Shown here: piece by piece, positions 1 to 9,729 of the stretch
Numbering within the stretch: the stretch's first letter is position 1
Layout of the letters: each line of letters starts with the position of its first letter
NCBI RefSeq assembly: GCF_030295955.1
Contig: NZ_AP027363.1
Span: 1,736,001-1,800,000, forward strand
Source of the DNA: Thalassotalea agarivorans
GTDB taxonomy: Bacteria > Pseudomonadota > Gammaproteobacteria > Enterobacterales > Alteromonadaceae
DNA length: 64,000 bases
Direction: 5' to 3'
The notes under the pieces: generated by a model
Told to the model about the DNA's origin: nothing
The model's database searches: none
Seen by the model: the letters and a program-made list of their open reading frames with translations, nothing else
Made by a program: the position numbers and the translations under genes

Positions 1-83
1 TTATATGGTATGCCAAGTAGCTCTGCGGTTAATTTAACCTTGTAACAATTGCCAGAATTTACATCACCATAGATTGTGATCAT
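1..83 (-). CDS. Glutathione S-transferase, N-terminal fragment (runs off window)
   Basis: The reverse strand reads ATG at 81-83 and stays open to the window edge (27 codons). The residues begin MITIYGDVNSGNCYKVKLTA, the start of the thioredoxin-fold N domain of glutathione S-transferases, with the Ser/Cys-Tyr-Lys-Val helix-1 signature where the catalytic residue lies. The start overlaps the stop of the glycosyltransferase-like gene (ATGA), so the two are probably translated together. Only the first strand-helix unit is visible; the substrate class cannot be told. Confidence 0.75.
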   Translation of the reverse strand, partial: MITIYGDVNSGNCYKVKLTAELLGIPY

Positions 84-1270
84 AGATTATTTGTTTTGGT
101 TGCCTCGAATGGACAATCAGGATAACCGTTATCTCGTAAAAAGTGTATATATTTTAACGTTTTAAACGCATCGAACCAATGCACTAATTGCTTATCAAAT
201 TGAGATTGGGAGACATTGAGATTAGCGCTGACAAAGCGATGGATATTGAGCGCTTGTAACGCTTGCCGACTCACTTCGGTAAGCCCTTTAAACCATGAAT
301 CGAGATCATGCCTTTTAGCAAAGAGTAACGGAAAAGATTCAAGTAAAAGGCGTAATTGCTTAAATACGTCAGGGTGGTAATACAAATAGTCTTGCTGTTG
401 CTGTTTTAACGCGAGAATCTTTTGTACGGCTGGTCCAGTGCCAAAAGGTACTCGATTAGAAGGTCTTGCCTCTAGCTCAATATGAACCTTTGTTAGCGAC
501 TTAACCTCGCCTATTTTTGCCAATTTGTTAATAAGATAGAAGTCTTCCCCTGCACTGCGTTTGGGAAAACCGCGTACTTTGGCATACGCAGACATCTCAA
601 AAAACAAAATAGAGCCAATGGTAAAAAACGCATAGTGGCTTTTTGCCTCTATTAACCCATTAACGTAATAGCGCAGTGCTTGTTCATAGAGTTCATTGGC
701 TACATGTACCGCTGTGTTTGCGCTGTAATGATAAAACTCGCAATAACCAACAGACACGTTACTAGAGACTGTTTTTAGTTCGTTTACATAGTTGTTTGGT
801 AGGCTTGCGTCAGCATCTGTTGAAATAATAAAGCGAGAATCTACAAGGCCTTGAGCATATAATGCGAGCGAAATATCACATGCGATTTTCCTTGCTAAAC
901 CGACACCTTGTTTGTGTGGAATAGGCCTTGTAAACCTATCTACAACTAAAATGTCACCATGGCGCGAAGATATCAACGTTAAGTTATTTTGTTGCCAAAC
1001 TATTGGCCCTACAGCACATACAAACGATGCTAACTGTTCTTGCGCCTTTGAATCTGTAGCGTTATCTGGTTGATTGATAACAAGCACAAGTAACAGCCGG
1101 TTAGTTGTCCAGAGCGAAGAAGACAACAGCTGTTCAATAAATTGCGGCGTTTCTTCGTATGCGGGAATACAAACGGCTTGATGGTATGACTCTGCTGGAA
1201 AATTATCTAGCGAGGCAACTTCACTCTCAGCATAGTGCTGCAGATACTTAGCAATAACTCGTTTATCCAC
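80..1270 (-). CDS. Family-2-like glycosyltransferase, cytoplasmic
   Basis: A 396-residue protein with a GT-A-like pattern: an N-terminal CIPAYEE strand near residue 34, a DADAS acidic motif near residue 152 that would bind the metal-nucleotide sugar, and a GED motif near residue 243 (AGEDFYLINKL) resembling the catalytic-base region of GT2 enzymes. No membrane helix is evident. The start is GTG at 1268-1270, with AGGAT seven bases upstream. It lies 13 bp after miaE and overlaps the GST start, so all three probably share a transcript. The acceptor and sugar are unknown; calling it a glycosyltransferase rests on these motifs alone. Confidence 0.6.
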   Translation of the reverse strand: MDKRVIAKYLQHYAESEVASLDNFPAESYHQAVCIPAYEETPQFIEQLLSSSLWTTNRLLLVLVINQPDNATDSKAQEQLASFVCAVGPIVWQQNNLTLISSRHGDILVVDRFTRPIPHKQGVGLARKIACDISLALYAQGLVDSRFIISTDADASLPNNYVNELKTVSSNVSVGYCEFYHYSANTAVHVANELYEQALRYYVNGLIEAKSHYAFFTIGSILFFEMSAYAKVRGFPKRSAGEDFYLINKLAKIGEVKSLTKVHIELEARPSNRVPFGTGPAVQKILALKQQQQDYLYYHPDVFKQLRLLLESFPLLFAKRHDLDSWFKGLTEVSRQALQALNIHRFVSANLNVSQSQFDKQLVHWFDAFKTLKYIHFLRDNGYPDCPFEATKTNNL

Positions 1271-1283
1271 AACACCATCCTGA

Positions 1284-1880
1284 TTAATGTAGGGCCGCCC
1301 TAAAAGGAAGTTTCCTACAGATTTCTGCTTCAGCGTTCAGTATTTCCTCAAGACGAGTATATACTGTATTTTCGTCAAAGTACTCTAGAGCTAATTCAAC
1401 GAACAAATTGGCATGTTTTTCTTCAGAGCGCGCTATTTGCCAATATAATTCCTTTTCTTTACCTGGCTCTAGCGCATGGGCGATCAAAGAAAAACGTTCG
1501 TAGCCTCTTGCTTCGATAACACCTGCGATAAGCAAGCGATCTAGAAAAAATACGTCGGTACCACGGCGAAACAAGGCTCTTAGTTCATGAATATACGGAT
1601 CTTTTTGATCACGGCCTAACTGCTGTCCACGCGCTGTGATCAGTTTCAATACCTGTTTAAAGTGAATAAGCTCTTCAATCGCTAAATCTGTCATGGCTTT
1701 AACCACTGACTTGCGATCTGGGTAATGAGATAACATAGACATTGCCATACCTGAGGCTTTTTTCTCGGCGGCTGCATGGTCACTTAAGAACGCGTCAAAG
1801 TCGTTCATAACAGTTTCCGCCCACTCTGGCGGAGTTTGATACTTCAATTCAATCATTGTACTAACTAGTTTGGCTAACAC
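1284..1880 (-). CDS. miaE: tRNA 2-methylthio-N6-isopentenyladenosine-37 hydroxylase
   Basis: A 198-residue all-helical protein with the carboxylate/histidine ligands of a ferritin-like diiron site: AIEELIHFKQVL near residue 68 and RSEEKHANLFVELA near 152 give two E-x-x-H type pairs, with further Glu at 38 and in VIEARGYERF near 122. MiaE hydroxylates ms2i6A37 in tRNAs that read UNN codons, using O2. The annotated start is GTG at 1880; an ATG nine codons on (MIELKY) is equally possible because neither has a good ribosome site. It is the first gene of the small minus-strand group running towards the GST. Confidence 0.85.
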   Translation of the reverse strand: MLAKLVSTMIELKYQTPPEWAETVMNDFDAFLSDHAAAEKKASGMAMSMLSHYPDRKSVVKAMTDLAIEELIHFKQVLKLITARGQQLGRDQKDPYIHELRALFRRGTDVFFLDRLLIAGVIEARGYERFSLIAHALEPGKEKELYWQIARSEEKHANLFVELALEYFDENTVYTRLEEILNAEAEICRKLPFRAALH

Positions 1881-1968
1881 TCTGTAGATAATTGGCGCGT
1901 ATTCTACCCCATTAACGGTGTTAATTTAACTGTTGATGGTAATTTCCTTGTGCTCAATACTGGCTAGT

Positions 1969-2823
1969 TTATTGCTGCTTTTTGTGAGCAACTATCGCAA
2001 TGATATTGGCAGCAATAATGATGCAACCACCGGCAATGGTGTTAAGTGACAAAACTTCTTGCTCAAAGATAACGCTCAGCGCCATAGCAAATGGAATATA
2101 AAGGTAATAAATGACACTGGTAAAAGTACCTGGTAGCTCGGCACTAGCATGTACCCATAAGGTGTGCGCGAGTAACGTAGCAAACACCCCTAAAAACAAT
2201 AGTCCCGTCCAATCAAAGTTGGTTAGTTGCCAACCTTCAAACGTTGACAACACAGCAAATGGAATCAAGGCAAAAGCAAACTGCCCCCAAGCGCGAACAT
2301 TGCCTGAGATAGCTTTAAACTTGGTATTTACAATGGGTAAACACGCGTAAAGTAATCCACTAACCACACTCGAGACTAAACCAAGAAAATAATCAGACTG
2401 CCAATCAATTTTAGGACTTAGCAAAAATATACCAAGTAACGCTAACACCAGCGCCACAGCGTCTGCAGCTCGCAGAGGTTGGCGCAAAAAGATGGCGCTC
2501 AAAACCACTAAATGTATGCCAAAAGTAGCCACACCCAATGCCGCAACGGATGGAGTGGATAGTTTAATTCCAAGAAAATAAGTATACCAATGGGCTGCAA
2601 ATATCAGGCCTAAAGCGAGTAGCGCAAACCAATGTTGTTTTGGGAGCTGCCACCTAAAACCTCGAAAATAAAGCAAGAGCGTCAATCCAGCAAATGCTAT
2701 AGCAAGGCGTACCGCGCCAATTTCAACAACCGAGGCAGAAATCATTTTGACAGTAACGGGTACAGTGCTCATCAATATGACAGCGACAGCTGCCATTAAC
2801 GCGACTTGTGGTTTAATCGACAT
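1969..2823 (-). CDS. EamA/DMT-family inner-membrane transporter
   Basis: A 284-residue, ten-helix hydrophobic protein built of two repeated EamA halves (about residues 5-135 and 145-280), the standard length for drug/metabolite exporters. The N-terminal half carries the VRLAIAF and TYFLGIKLSTPSVAAL stretches and the second half the SVIYYLYIPFAMALSVIF stretch typical of the family. The substrate cannot be inferred. It is separated from prpF by a bidirectional-looking hairpin terminator and stands alone. Confidence 0.8.
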   Translation of the reverse strand: MSIKPQVALMAAVAVILMSTVPVTVKMISASVVEIGAVRLAIAFAGLTLLLYFRGFRWQLPKQHWFALLALGLIFAAHWYTYFLGIKLSTPSVAALGVATFGIHLVVLSAIFLRQPLRAADAVALVLALLGIFLLSPKIDWQSDYFLGLVSSVVSGLLYACLPIVNTKFKAISGNVRAWGQFAFALIPFAVLSTFEGWQLTNFDWTGLLFLGVFATLLAHTLWVHASAELPGTFTSVIYYLYIPFAMALSVIFEQEVLSLNTIAGGCIIIAANIIAIVAHKKQQ

Positions 2824-2917
2824 ATTTGTTGTTATTCAGCTTTTTCCTTCATTCTATCTAAATTGGCTTTGTATACCAATGCGTTGAATCGTTTAATTGC
2901 GCATAAACAGTCCAAAC

Positions 2918-2955
2918 AAAAACGCCCTAGCACGTAATCATGTTAGGGCGTTTTT
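2918..2955. terminator. Hairpin terminator between prpF and EamA gene
   Basis: A 12-bp arm (AAAAACGCCCTA) pairs with TAGGGCGTTTTT across a 14-base loop; both strands end in a T run. On the minus strand it lies just past the prpF stop, so it should end the prp transcript. Confidence 0.85.
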
Positions 2956-2972
2956 CATCGTTTTATTATCGG

Positions 2973-4148
2973 TTAGTCGTCTTGAGGTACACGCACATGC
3001 CCTTCCATAAGCACGCGTGCACTGCGACTCATGGTGACATGTTCAATAAACCAATTGTCATCAAGTTTAGTTGCCAGCGCTCCTACTTTTAACGTACCTG
3101 ATGGGTGCCCAAAGACAACACTACCAACATCATCTTTTTTGATTAACTGATTAACAAGTGTGCCTTCAATTGCTGCAGCTGAGGCTATTGCAACAGCGGC
3201 TGTTCCCATCATTGCATGATGCAACTGCCCCATTGAAAGCGCTCGAACATTCAAATCAATGTCGCTCTCTTCAACAACACGACCACTTGATGAAACATAT
3301 TGTTTAGGCGGCGACACAAACGCGATTTTAGGGGTATGTTGCCTAGTTTCAGCATCTTCTATTCGATTGATAAGTCCCATACGAAGCGCACCATATGCTC
3401 GAATAGTTTCAAACATCGCCAATTTTTCCGCAACGCTATTCACTTCACCTTGCAGTTCTGCGCCATGACATTGCACATCAGCCGCGTTAACAAATACGGT
3501 TGGAATGCCAGCATTAATCATGGTTACTTCAAATTCACCTACGTCGGGTACATTTAAGGTATCAACGACATTTCCAGTTGGAAAAAGTGGTTCAGTAGGT
3601 TCTACCGGCGCAACAAAAGACACTTCAACTTCGGCCGCAGGAAAGGCAACACCATCGAGAATAAAGTCGCCCGTTTCTTGCACTTGACCTTCATGCATAG
3701 GCACTTTAGCAATGATGGTTTTACTGATGTTCTTTTGCCAAATTTTTACAGTCGCTATGCCATTTTGCGGCACTTTATCACTGCTTACTAGACCATTTTC
3801 AATGGCAAAAGCGCCTACCGCTGCGGTTAAATTGCCACAGTTACCACTCCAATCAACAAACGGCTTGTCGATAGACACCTGACCAAACAAATAGTCAACA
3901 TCGTGACCTGGTTGTTCACTCTTATCTAAGATAACCGTTTTACTTGTACTAGAGGTAGCTCCCCCCATACCGTCGGTTTGTTTTCCATAAGGATCTGGAC
4001 TACCGATAATGCGCAAAAGCAACGCGTCTCTTACATCTCCTGCAACTTGTGCCGCCATAGGCAAGTCAGACAACTTAAAAAATACGCCTTTGCTAGTGCC
4101 TCCGCGCATATACGTTGCCGGGATTTTAATTTGAGGTTTAAATGTCAT
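2973..4148 (-). CDS. prpF: PrpF, AcnD-accessory isomerase (PrpF family)
   Basis: A 391-residue protein of the diaminopimelate-epimerase fold family. The opening IPATYMRGGTSKGVFF is the PrpF signature, with the conserved lysine that acts in aconitate isomerisation at about residue 19. PrpF accompanies AcnD: known work shows AcnD needs PrpF to complete the 2-methylcitrate cycle, by isomerising the methylaconitate product. It is the last gene of the prp operon, 20 bp after acnD, and is followed by a terminator. The two N-terminal Gly-rich motifs (GGTSKG, GGATSSTSK) are intact. Confidence 0.93.
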   Translation of the reverse strand: MTFKPQIKIPATYMRGGTSKGVFFKLSDLPMAAQVAGDVRDALLLRIIGSPDPYGKQTDGMGGATSSTSKTVILDKSEQPGHDVDYLFGQVSIDKPFVDWSGNCGNLTAAVGAFAIENGLVSSDKVPQNGIATVKIWQKNISKTIIAKVPMHEGQVQETGDFILDGVAFPAAEVEVSFVAPVEPTEPLFPTGNVVDTLNVPDVGEFEVTMINAGIPTVFVNAADVQCHGAELQGEVNSVAEKLAMFETIRAYGALRMGLINRIEDAETRQHTPKIAFVSPPKQYVSSSGRVVEESDIDLNVRALSMGQLHHAMMGTAAVAIASAAAIEGTLVNQLIKKDDVGSVVFGHPSGTLKVGALATKLDDNWFIEHVTMSRSARVLMEGHVRVPQDD

Positions 4149-4168
4149 CTCGCGATTCCTTTACACAT

Positions 4169-6772
4169 TTATGCGTTAGCTTCTAAAAAGTCTTGTGCAA
4201 AACGCTGTAAAACGCCACCTGCATTGTAAACCGATACTTCTTCTGCAGTGTCTAAGCGACATTTCACATTAAAGGTTAAGCTATCGCCATTGCTGCGATA
4301 CATGATCACTGTTAGTTGACCACCCGGAGATTTATCCCCGATAACATCAAAGGTCTCTGTGCCGTCAATATTGTAGGTATGACGAGTATCGCCACCAACA
4401 AATTCTAGCGGTAAAACGCCCATGCCAATAAGGTTAGTACGATGAATACGTTCAAAACCCTCAGCGATGATAGCTTCAACACCCGCCAAACGCACACCCT
4501 TTGCTGCCCAATCACGTGAAGAGCCCTGACCATAATCAGCACCTGCAACGATCACCAGCGGCTGTTTACGCTGCATATAGGTTTCAATTGCCTCCCACAT
4601 GCGAGTGACTTTGCCTTCTGGCTCGATACGGGCAAAAGAACCTTGTTTTATCTCGCCATTTTCAAGCACCATTTCATTTAAAAGCTTAGGGTTAGCAAAT
4701 GTTGCGCGTTGCGCAGTTAAATGGTCGCCACGATGGGTTGCATATGAGTTAAAGTCTTCTTCTGCCAAACCCATTTTAGCCAAGTATTCGCCTGCGGCAC
4801 TGCTCGCTAGAATAGCATTTGAAGGTGAAAGGTGATCGGTCGTAATATTGTCACCAAGTACAGCCAAAGGACGCATTCCTGTTAACGTGCGTTCGCCTGC
4901 TAGCGCGCCCTCCCAATAAGGAGGTCGGCGAATATAGGTGCTCATTTCACGCCAATCGTAAAGTGGATCTGTTTTCTCTCCAAAGTCTACTTTAAGATCA
5001 AACATTGGCTCGTAAACTTGCTTGAATTGCTCTGGTTTTACCGCTCTGCTTACTATTTCATCAATGGCTTCATCACTAGGCCAAATATCTTTTAGTCGTA
5101 CTTCATTGCCGTCTTTATCAAGACCTAACACATCTTGTTCAATATCAAAGCGCACAGTACCAGCAATTGCGTATGCCACTACTAATGGTGGTGACGCTAA
5201 GAAAGCTTGTTTTGCATGAGGATGGATACGTCCATCAAAATTACGGTTGCCCGATAGTACGGCTGTTGAATATAAGTCTCGATCGATTATTTCTTGCTGA
5301 ATGGCAGGATCAAGTGCACCAGACATACCATTACACGTGGTACAAGCGTATGCGACGATGCCAAAGCCCATGGCTTCTAGCTCAGGTAGCAAATTCGACT
5401 CTTCTAAGTATAACTTCGCAACTTTAGAACCCGGTGCAAACGACGTTTTAACCCAAGGCTTGCGCGTGAGTCCAAGTTCATTTGCTTTTTTAGCAACCAA
5501 ACCTGCTGCTACCACATTGCGCGGGTTTGACGTATTAGTACAACTGGTAATTGCCGCAATAATACAAGCACCATCTGGCATGTTACCTTGCCAATTGTTG
5601 GAGTCGACTTCATCAACTTTACCCGCTACACCTCGCTCAGCAAGCTGCGCTGTAGGTAAACGACGATGAGGGTTAGACGGACCTGCTAAATTACGTTCAA
5701 CCGTTGATAAGTCAAATGTTAATACGCGCTCATAGCGCGCTTCTTTCATATCATCTGCCCATAAACCAACGGTTTTTGCATATTGTTCGACTAATGCAAT
5801 TTGCTCTGGTTCACGGCCAGTTATTTTTAAATAGTCAATGGTTTGCTGATCAATGTAAAACATAGCCGCTGAGGCGCCATATTCTGGCGTCATGTTAGAG
5901 ATAGTAGCGCGATCGCCTATTGATAGCTTGTCAGCACCCTCGCCGAAAAATTCTAGGTAGGTAGAAACGACTTTTTGCTGGCGCAAAAACTCTGTAATCG
6001 CTAATACAATGTCGGTGGCGGTAATACCCGCTTTACGTTGGCCGATTAGTTTTACACCAACAATTTCCGGTAAACGCATCATTGATGCGCGGCCAAGCAT
6101 AACGTTTTCCGCTTCTAGACCACCAACGCCAATAGCAATCACACCTAATGCATCAACATGAGGTGTATGACTATCAGTACCAACACAGGTATCAGGAAAA
6201 GCAACGCCATCTCGCGCCTGAATAACTGGCGACATTTTCTCGAGATTAATCTGGTGCATAATGCCGTTACCTGCTGGTATTACATCGACATTATCAAACG
6301 CTGTTTTAGTCCACTCGATAAAGTGAAATCTATCTTCGTTGCGTCTATCTTCAATTGCCCTATTCTTTTCAAATGCGTCAGCTTCAAACCCAGCATGTTC
6401 AACAGCCAACGAATGGTCAACAATCAATTGAGTAGGAACCACAGGGTTTACCTTAGCAGGATCTCCCCCTTTGTCTGCGATGGCATCTCGCAAACCTGCC
6501 AAATCAACTAATGCTGTTTGACCCAGTATGTCATGGCAGACCACGCGAGCAGGATACCAAGGAAAGTCACTGTCTTGTTTACCAAAAGCAATTTGAGATA
6601 GCGCGGTATTGAGTTGTTCTGGTGCGCAGCGTCTTACTAATTGTTCAGCAAGCACTTTAGCAGTATAAGGTAATGTTTTATATGTATCTGGAGAGATATC
6701 ATTGATGGCTTGTTCTACGTCAAAATAGTCTAGTGACGTGCCATCTAGCGATTTACGATATTGAGTATTCAT
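4169..6772 (-). CDS. acnD: Fe/S-dependent 2-methylcitrate dehydratase AcnD
   Basis: About 867 residues of aconitase superfamily. The iron-sulfur cysteines appear in ITSCTNTSNP and CTTCNGMSGAL, and the swivel domain carries the GSSRDWAAKG substrate loop near the C terminus. AcnD dehydrates 2-methylcitrate to methylaconitate and works with PrpF instead of the PrpD enzyme, which is not found here. I place the start at the ATG at 6770-6772 (MNTQYRKSL); the frame is also open to a TTG five codons upstream. It lies 50 bp after prpC, within one minus-strand operon. Confidence 0.93.
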   Translation of the reverse strand: MNTQYRKSLDGTSLDYFDVEQAINDISPDTYKTLPYTAKVLAEQLVRRCAPEQLNTALSQIAFGKQDSDFPWYPARVVCHDILGQTALVDLAGLRDAIADKGGDPAKVNPVVPTQLIVDHSLAVEHAGFEADAFEKNRAIEDRRNEDRFHFIEWTKTAFDNVDVIPAGNGIMHQINLEKMSPVIQARDGVAFPDTCVGTDSHTPHVDALGVIAIGVGGLEAENVMLGRASMMRLPEIVGVKLIGQRKAGITATDIVLAITEFLRQQKVVSTYLEFFGEGADKLSIGDRATISNMTPEYGASAAMFYIDQQTIDYLKITGREPEQIALVEQYAKTVGLWADDMKEARYERVLTFDLSTVERNLAGPSNPHRRLPTAQLAERGVAGKVDEVDSNNWQGNMPDGACIIAAITSCTNTSNPRNVVAAGLVAKKANELGLTRKPWVKTSFAPGSKVAKLYLEESNLLPELEAMGFGIVAYACTTCNGMSGALDPAIQQEIIDRDLYSTAVLSGNRNFDGRIHPHAKQAFLASPPLVVAYAIAGTVRFDIEQDVLGLDKDGNEVRLKDIWPSDEAIDEIVSRAVKPEQFKQVYEPMFDLKVDFGEKTDPLYDWREMSTYIRRPPYWEGALAGERTLTGMRPLAVLGDNITTDHLSPSNAILASSAAGEYLAKMGLAEEDFNSYATHRGDHLTAQRATFANPKLLNEMVLENGEIKQGSFARIEPEGKVTRMWEAIETYMQRKQPLVIVAGADYGQGSSRDWAAKGVRLAGVEAIIAEGFERIHRTNLIGMGVLPLEFVGGDTRHTYNIDGTETFDVIGDKSPGGQLTVIMYRSNGDSLTFNVKCRLDTAEEVSVYNAGGVLQRFAQDFLEANA

Positions 6773-6822
6773 AATAGTGTCGTGCAATTAAGAGTGCTGG
6801 CCACAAGGACCAGCATAGTGGT

Positions 6823-7947
6823 TTATCGTTGTGCGATTGGCGTTACTTTGCGCGGTTCTGCGCCAATGTAATCTGCACTTGGGCGAATAATACGGTTGTT
6901 GTCACGTTGCTCCATGACATGTGCAGCCCAGCCTGTTAAGCGTGAACACACGAAAATAGGCGTAAACAATTTCGTAGGGATACCCATAAAGTGATAAGCC
7001 GAAGCGTGGAAGAAGTCGGCATTACAGAACAATTTCTTAGTGTCCCACATGTATTCTTCACATGCGACAGAGATATCATAAAGCAAGGTATCACCAAATT
7101 CGTGACCGAGCTTTTCTGACCACTTTTTAATGATATCGTTACGAGGATCAGACGTGCGATATACCGCGTGACCAAAACCCATAATTTTTTCTTTGCGTGC
7201 TAACATACCTGCCATCTGCTCTTTTGCATCTTCAGGTGATTTAAAACCTTCAATCATGTCCATTGCTGCTTCATTTGCACCGCCATGTAACGGGCCACGA
7301 AGAGAACCTATCGCCCCTGTAATACAGCTGTACATGTCAGACAACGTAGAAGCACATACACGTGCAGTAAAAGTTGACGCGTTAAACTCATGCTCTGCAT
7401 ATAAAATAAGCGATACGTCAATAACGCGGCGATGCAAATCTGAAGGCGTTTTGCCGGTTAACAACTTCAAAAAGTGTCCACCAATGGTGTCTTCATCAGT
7501 CACACAGTCAATATCTTCGCCATGATGAGAAAAACGATACCAATATGTCATGATCGCAGGAAACGCTGCTAATAAGCGATTAGCTGCTTGATTTTGTTGT
7601 GAAAAATCAACTTCCGGTTCGATATTACCTAAAAATGAACAACCGGTGCGCATGACATCCATTGGATGTGCATCAGCTGGAATACGTTGTAAAACTTCTT
7701 TAAGCGCCTGCGGTAAATCACGTAGTGGCTTTAATTCAGCTTTATATGCGTCTAATTGCGCTTGGTTTGGTAATTCGCCGTTAAACAGCAGGTATGCTAC
7801 TTCTTCAAACGTCGCGTTTTCCGCTAAGTCGGTAATGTCATAACCACAATAAGTTAAGCCAGTCCCTGATTTACCCACTGTACAAAGTTTCGTTTCACCA
7901 GCACTTTGTCCGCGAAGGCCTGCTCCACCAAGTTTCTTGTCTACCAT
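6823..7947 (-). CDS. prpC: 2-methylcitrate synthase
   Basis: A 374-residue, short citrate-synthase-type enzyme that condenses propionyl-CoA with oxaloacetate. The catalytic histidines are in GPLHGGANEAAM (near residue 217) and GFGHAVYRTSDPR (near 257), and the C-terminal Asp region is present (RIIRPSADYIG). The N-terminal KLGGAGLRGQSAGET is typical of PrpC rather than GltA. A GAGGAGAG ribosome site precedes the ATG. It lies between prpB and acnD, so the methylcitrate assignment is firm. Confidence 0.95.
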   Translation of the reverse strand: MVDKKLGGAGLRGQSAGETKLCTVGKSGTGLTYCGYDITDLAENATFEEVAYLLFNGELPNQAQLDAYKAELKPLRDLPQALKEVLQRIPADAHPMDVMRTGCSFLGNIEPEVDFSQQNQAANRLLAAFPAIMTYWYRFSHHGEDIDCVTDEDTIGGHFLKLLTGKTPSDLHRRVIDVSLILYAEHEFNASTFTARVCASTLSDMYSCITGAIGSLRGPLHGGANEAAMDMIEGFKSPEDAKEQMAGMLARKEKIMGFGHAVYRTSDPRNDIIKKWSEKLGHEFGDTLLYDISVACEEYMWDTKKLFCNADFFHASAYHFMGIPTKLFTPIFVCSRLTGWAAHVMEQRDNNRIIRPSADYIGAEPRKVTPIAQR

Positions 7948-7969
7948 GTTTCTCTCCTCAATATTCGTA

Positions 7970-8866
7970 TTATTTATTCTTGCCTTGTGCGAACAGGCTA
8001 TCTAATTTTTGTTCGTAATCGTGGTAACCTAAGTAGTCGTATAGATCCATGCGTGTTTGCATGTTATCTACAACCGCTTTTTGGTCACCATCTTTTAATA
8101 TCGTCTGATAAACCAGCTCTGCAGCTTTATTCATTGCTCTAAAGGCAGATAGTGGATAAAGCACCATTGCACAGCCCCACTCTCCTAATTGCTTTGCATT
8201 CCAAAGCTCTGTTTTACCAAATTCTGTAATATTGGCTAAGATTGGCACGTCTAACGCCTCAGCGAACGCGCGATAATGCTCTTCTGTTTGTACGGCTTCA
8301 GCAAAAATACCGTCTGCACCAGCTGCTACATACGCCTTAGCACGTTCTAATGCTTTTTCTAGACCTTCTTGCGCAAACGCATCTGTTCTTGCCATGATAA
8401 AAAAGTCTTTATCTGTGCGAGCATCAACCGCTGCTTTAATGCGATCTACCATTTCGCCTTGCGACACAATTTCTTTGTTCGGGCGATGACCACAACGCTT
8501 TTGCGCCACTTGATCTTCTATATGCACAGCAGCAGCACCTGCTTTTTCCATATCGCGAATGGTTTTTGCAATATTAAAAGCACCGCCCCAACCCGTGTCG
8601 ATATCTACCATTAAAGGTAGGTCACACGCTGCAGTAATACGTTGAACATCTGCAACTACATCGTTAAGTGAGGTCATACCTAAATCAGGTAAGCCATAAG
8701 ATGCATTTGCTACACCGCCGCCTGACAGGTAAATAGCTTGGTGGCCCAATTGCTTTGCCATCATCGCGCAATAGGCGTTAATCGTACCGACAATTTGCAG
8801 TGGTTGATTTGCTGTTAGCGCCGCTCTAAATTTTGCGCCTGGGGATAAGTGGTTTGTTTCTGACAT
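7970..8866 (-). CDS. prpB: 2-methylisocitrate lyase
   Basis: A 298-residue TIM-barrel enzyme of the isocitrate lyase/PEP mutase family. The catalytic cysteine motif KRCGH is at residues 123-127, and the metal-binding DIDTGWG loop at 88-94. It cleaves 2-methylisocitrate to pyruvate and succinate, the final step of the methylcitrate cycle. It is 14 bp downstream of the GntR regulator and is the first enzyme gene of the operon. Confidence 0.95.
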   Translation of the reverse strand: MSETNHLSPGAKFRAALTANQPLQIVGTINAYCAMMAKQLGHQAIYLSGGGVANASYGLPDLGMTSLNDVVADVQRITAACDLPLMVDIDTGWGGAFNIAKTIRDMEKAGAAAVHIEDQVAQKRCGHRPNKEIVSQGEMVDRIKAAVDARTDKDFFIMARTDAFAQEGLEKALERAKAYVAAGADGIFAEAVQTEEHYRAFAEALDVPILANITEFGKTELWNAKQLGEWGCAMVLYPLSAFRAMNKAAELVYQTILKDGDQKAVVDNMQTRMDLYDYLGYHDYEQKLDSLFAQGKNK

Positions 8867-8880
8867 AATTGCTCCAACGC

Positions 8881-9564
8881 TTACGCGCTTACTTGTTGTA
8901 TCTTGTTTTCTATATTTTTGCGCGACGCTGCGATATGGCGTCGCATGAGAATTTCGGCAAGCTCACCGTCACGATCTGCAATCGCTTGCACTATAGCGGC
9001 ATGTTCGGTAAATGCTTTACTTGCACGCGGACTATTCATACCAAACTGGCAACGGTACATGCGAATAACGTGATAAAGTTGTCCAAGAAGTAGCTCAGTT
9101 AATTGAATATTGTGAGCGCCTTGAATAACACGATAATGGAAATCAAGATCGCCCTCTTCTTGGTAATAACCGACACCGTCTTTTAAATCTTGCTTTTCGC
9201 CATGTGCTTTCAACATGTTTTGCATGTCGACAATCTCTTCATCTGACATGTTTTGTGCCGCTAGGCGACATGCCATACCTTCAAGCGCTTCTCTCACCAG
9301 ATAAATGTCGAGTAAATGTTCGACAGAACAATCTATGACTCTAGCGCCAACGTTTGGTTTTTTTTCAATAAGATGGCACTTTTCTAGTCTAGATAAGGCT
9401 TCACGCAGTGTTGCGCGAGATACGTCATATTTTTTAGCCAGTTCTGGCTCACTAATTTTGGTACCTGCGGCGATATTTCCTTCAACGATATCGGACTGAA
9501 GTGTAGTAAAAATCTTATCTGCTGTTGTAACAATAGGTTGTTGTGTAGGATTGAGTAGAGGCAT
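8881..9564 (-). CDS. GntR/FadR-type regulator of the prp operon
   Basis: An N-terminal winged helix (about residues 18-80; [23 protein letters not shown] is the recognition region) is followed by a helical FCD domain with the metal-type histidines of that family ([24 protein letters not shown]). I choose the ATG at 9562-9564 (MPLLNPTQQ); a longer reading would start at a TTG that lies inside the operator palindrome. It leads the prp operon, so it probably represses the genes and itself until a cycle intermediate such as methylcitrate binds. The ligand is inferred from context. Confidence 0.88.
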   Translation of the reverse strand: MPLLNPTQQPIVTTADKIFTTLQSDIVEGNIAAGTKISEPELAKKYDVSRATLREALSRLEKCHLIEKKPNVGARVIDCSVEHLLDIYLVREALEGMACRLAAQNMSDEEIVDMQNMLKAHGEKQDLKDGVGYYQEEGDLDFHYRVIQGAHNIQLTELLLGQLYHVIRMYRCQFGMNSPRASKAFTEHAAIVQAIADRDGELAEILMRRHIAASRKNIENKIQQVSA

Positions 9565-9568
9565 TAAG

Positions 9569-9580
9569 ATTGTCGACAAT
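9569..9580. promoter_or_regulatory. Operator palindrome 1, downstream of the prp promoter
   Basis: ATTGTCGACAAT is a perfect 12-bp palindrome. It lies between the likely transcription start and the GntR start codon, so a bound dimer would block the polymerase. An identical copy lies at 9631-9642. Its size and TTGTC/GACAA arms suit a GntR-FCD dimer. Confidence 0.75.
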
Positions 9581-9595
9581 TTTAAAGTAAGTAGT

Positions 9596-9624
9596 AATAT
9601 AGACAGTTACATCGGCTTGGTCAA
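9596..9624 (-). promoter_or_regulatory. Sigma-70 promoter of the prp operon
   Basis: On the minus strand, TTGACC (9619-9624), exactly 17 bases, then TATATT (9596-9601). Transcription would start near 9589, some 25 bases before the regulator ATG. The promoter sits between the two identical palindromes, as expected for autorepression. Confidence 0.75.
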
Positions 9625-9630
9625 GCCAAC

Positions 9631-9642
9631 ATTGTCGACAAT
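9631..9642. promoter_or_regulatory. Operator palindrome 2, upstream of the prp promoter
   Basis: The second exact copy of ATTGTCGACAAT, 62 bp from the first (six helical turns at about 10.4 bp per turn), just upstream of the -35 box. The phasing would allow two dimers on the same DNA face and perhaps looping; that is inference. Confidence 0.72.
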
Positions 9643-9694
9643 TGCAATATTCTGCTTAGATCATGTTACTTTTGCCTGCTTAGCTGTAGATAAC

Positions 9695-9723
9695 TTGTGC
9701 AAAAGCCGTTTAAAACTTATACA
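9695..9723 (+). promoter_or_regulatory. Candidate promoter for plus-strand small RNA
   Basis: TTGTGC (9695-9700), 17 bases, TATACA (9718-9723) on the plus strand. No plus-strand gene follows until 19953, but a strong terminator lies 250 bases downstream at 9942-9976, which suggests a short non-coding transcript. Confidence 0.4.
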
Positions 9724-9729
9724 TAAGCT

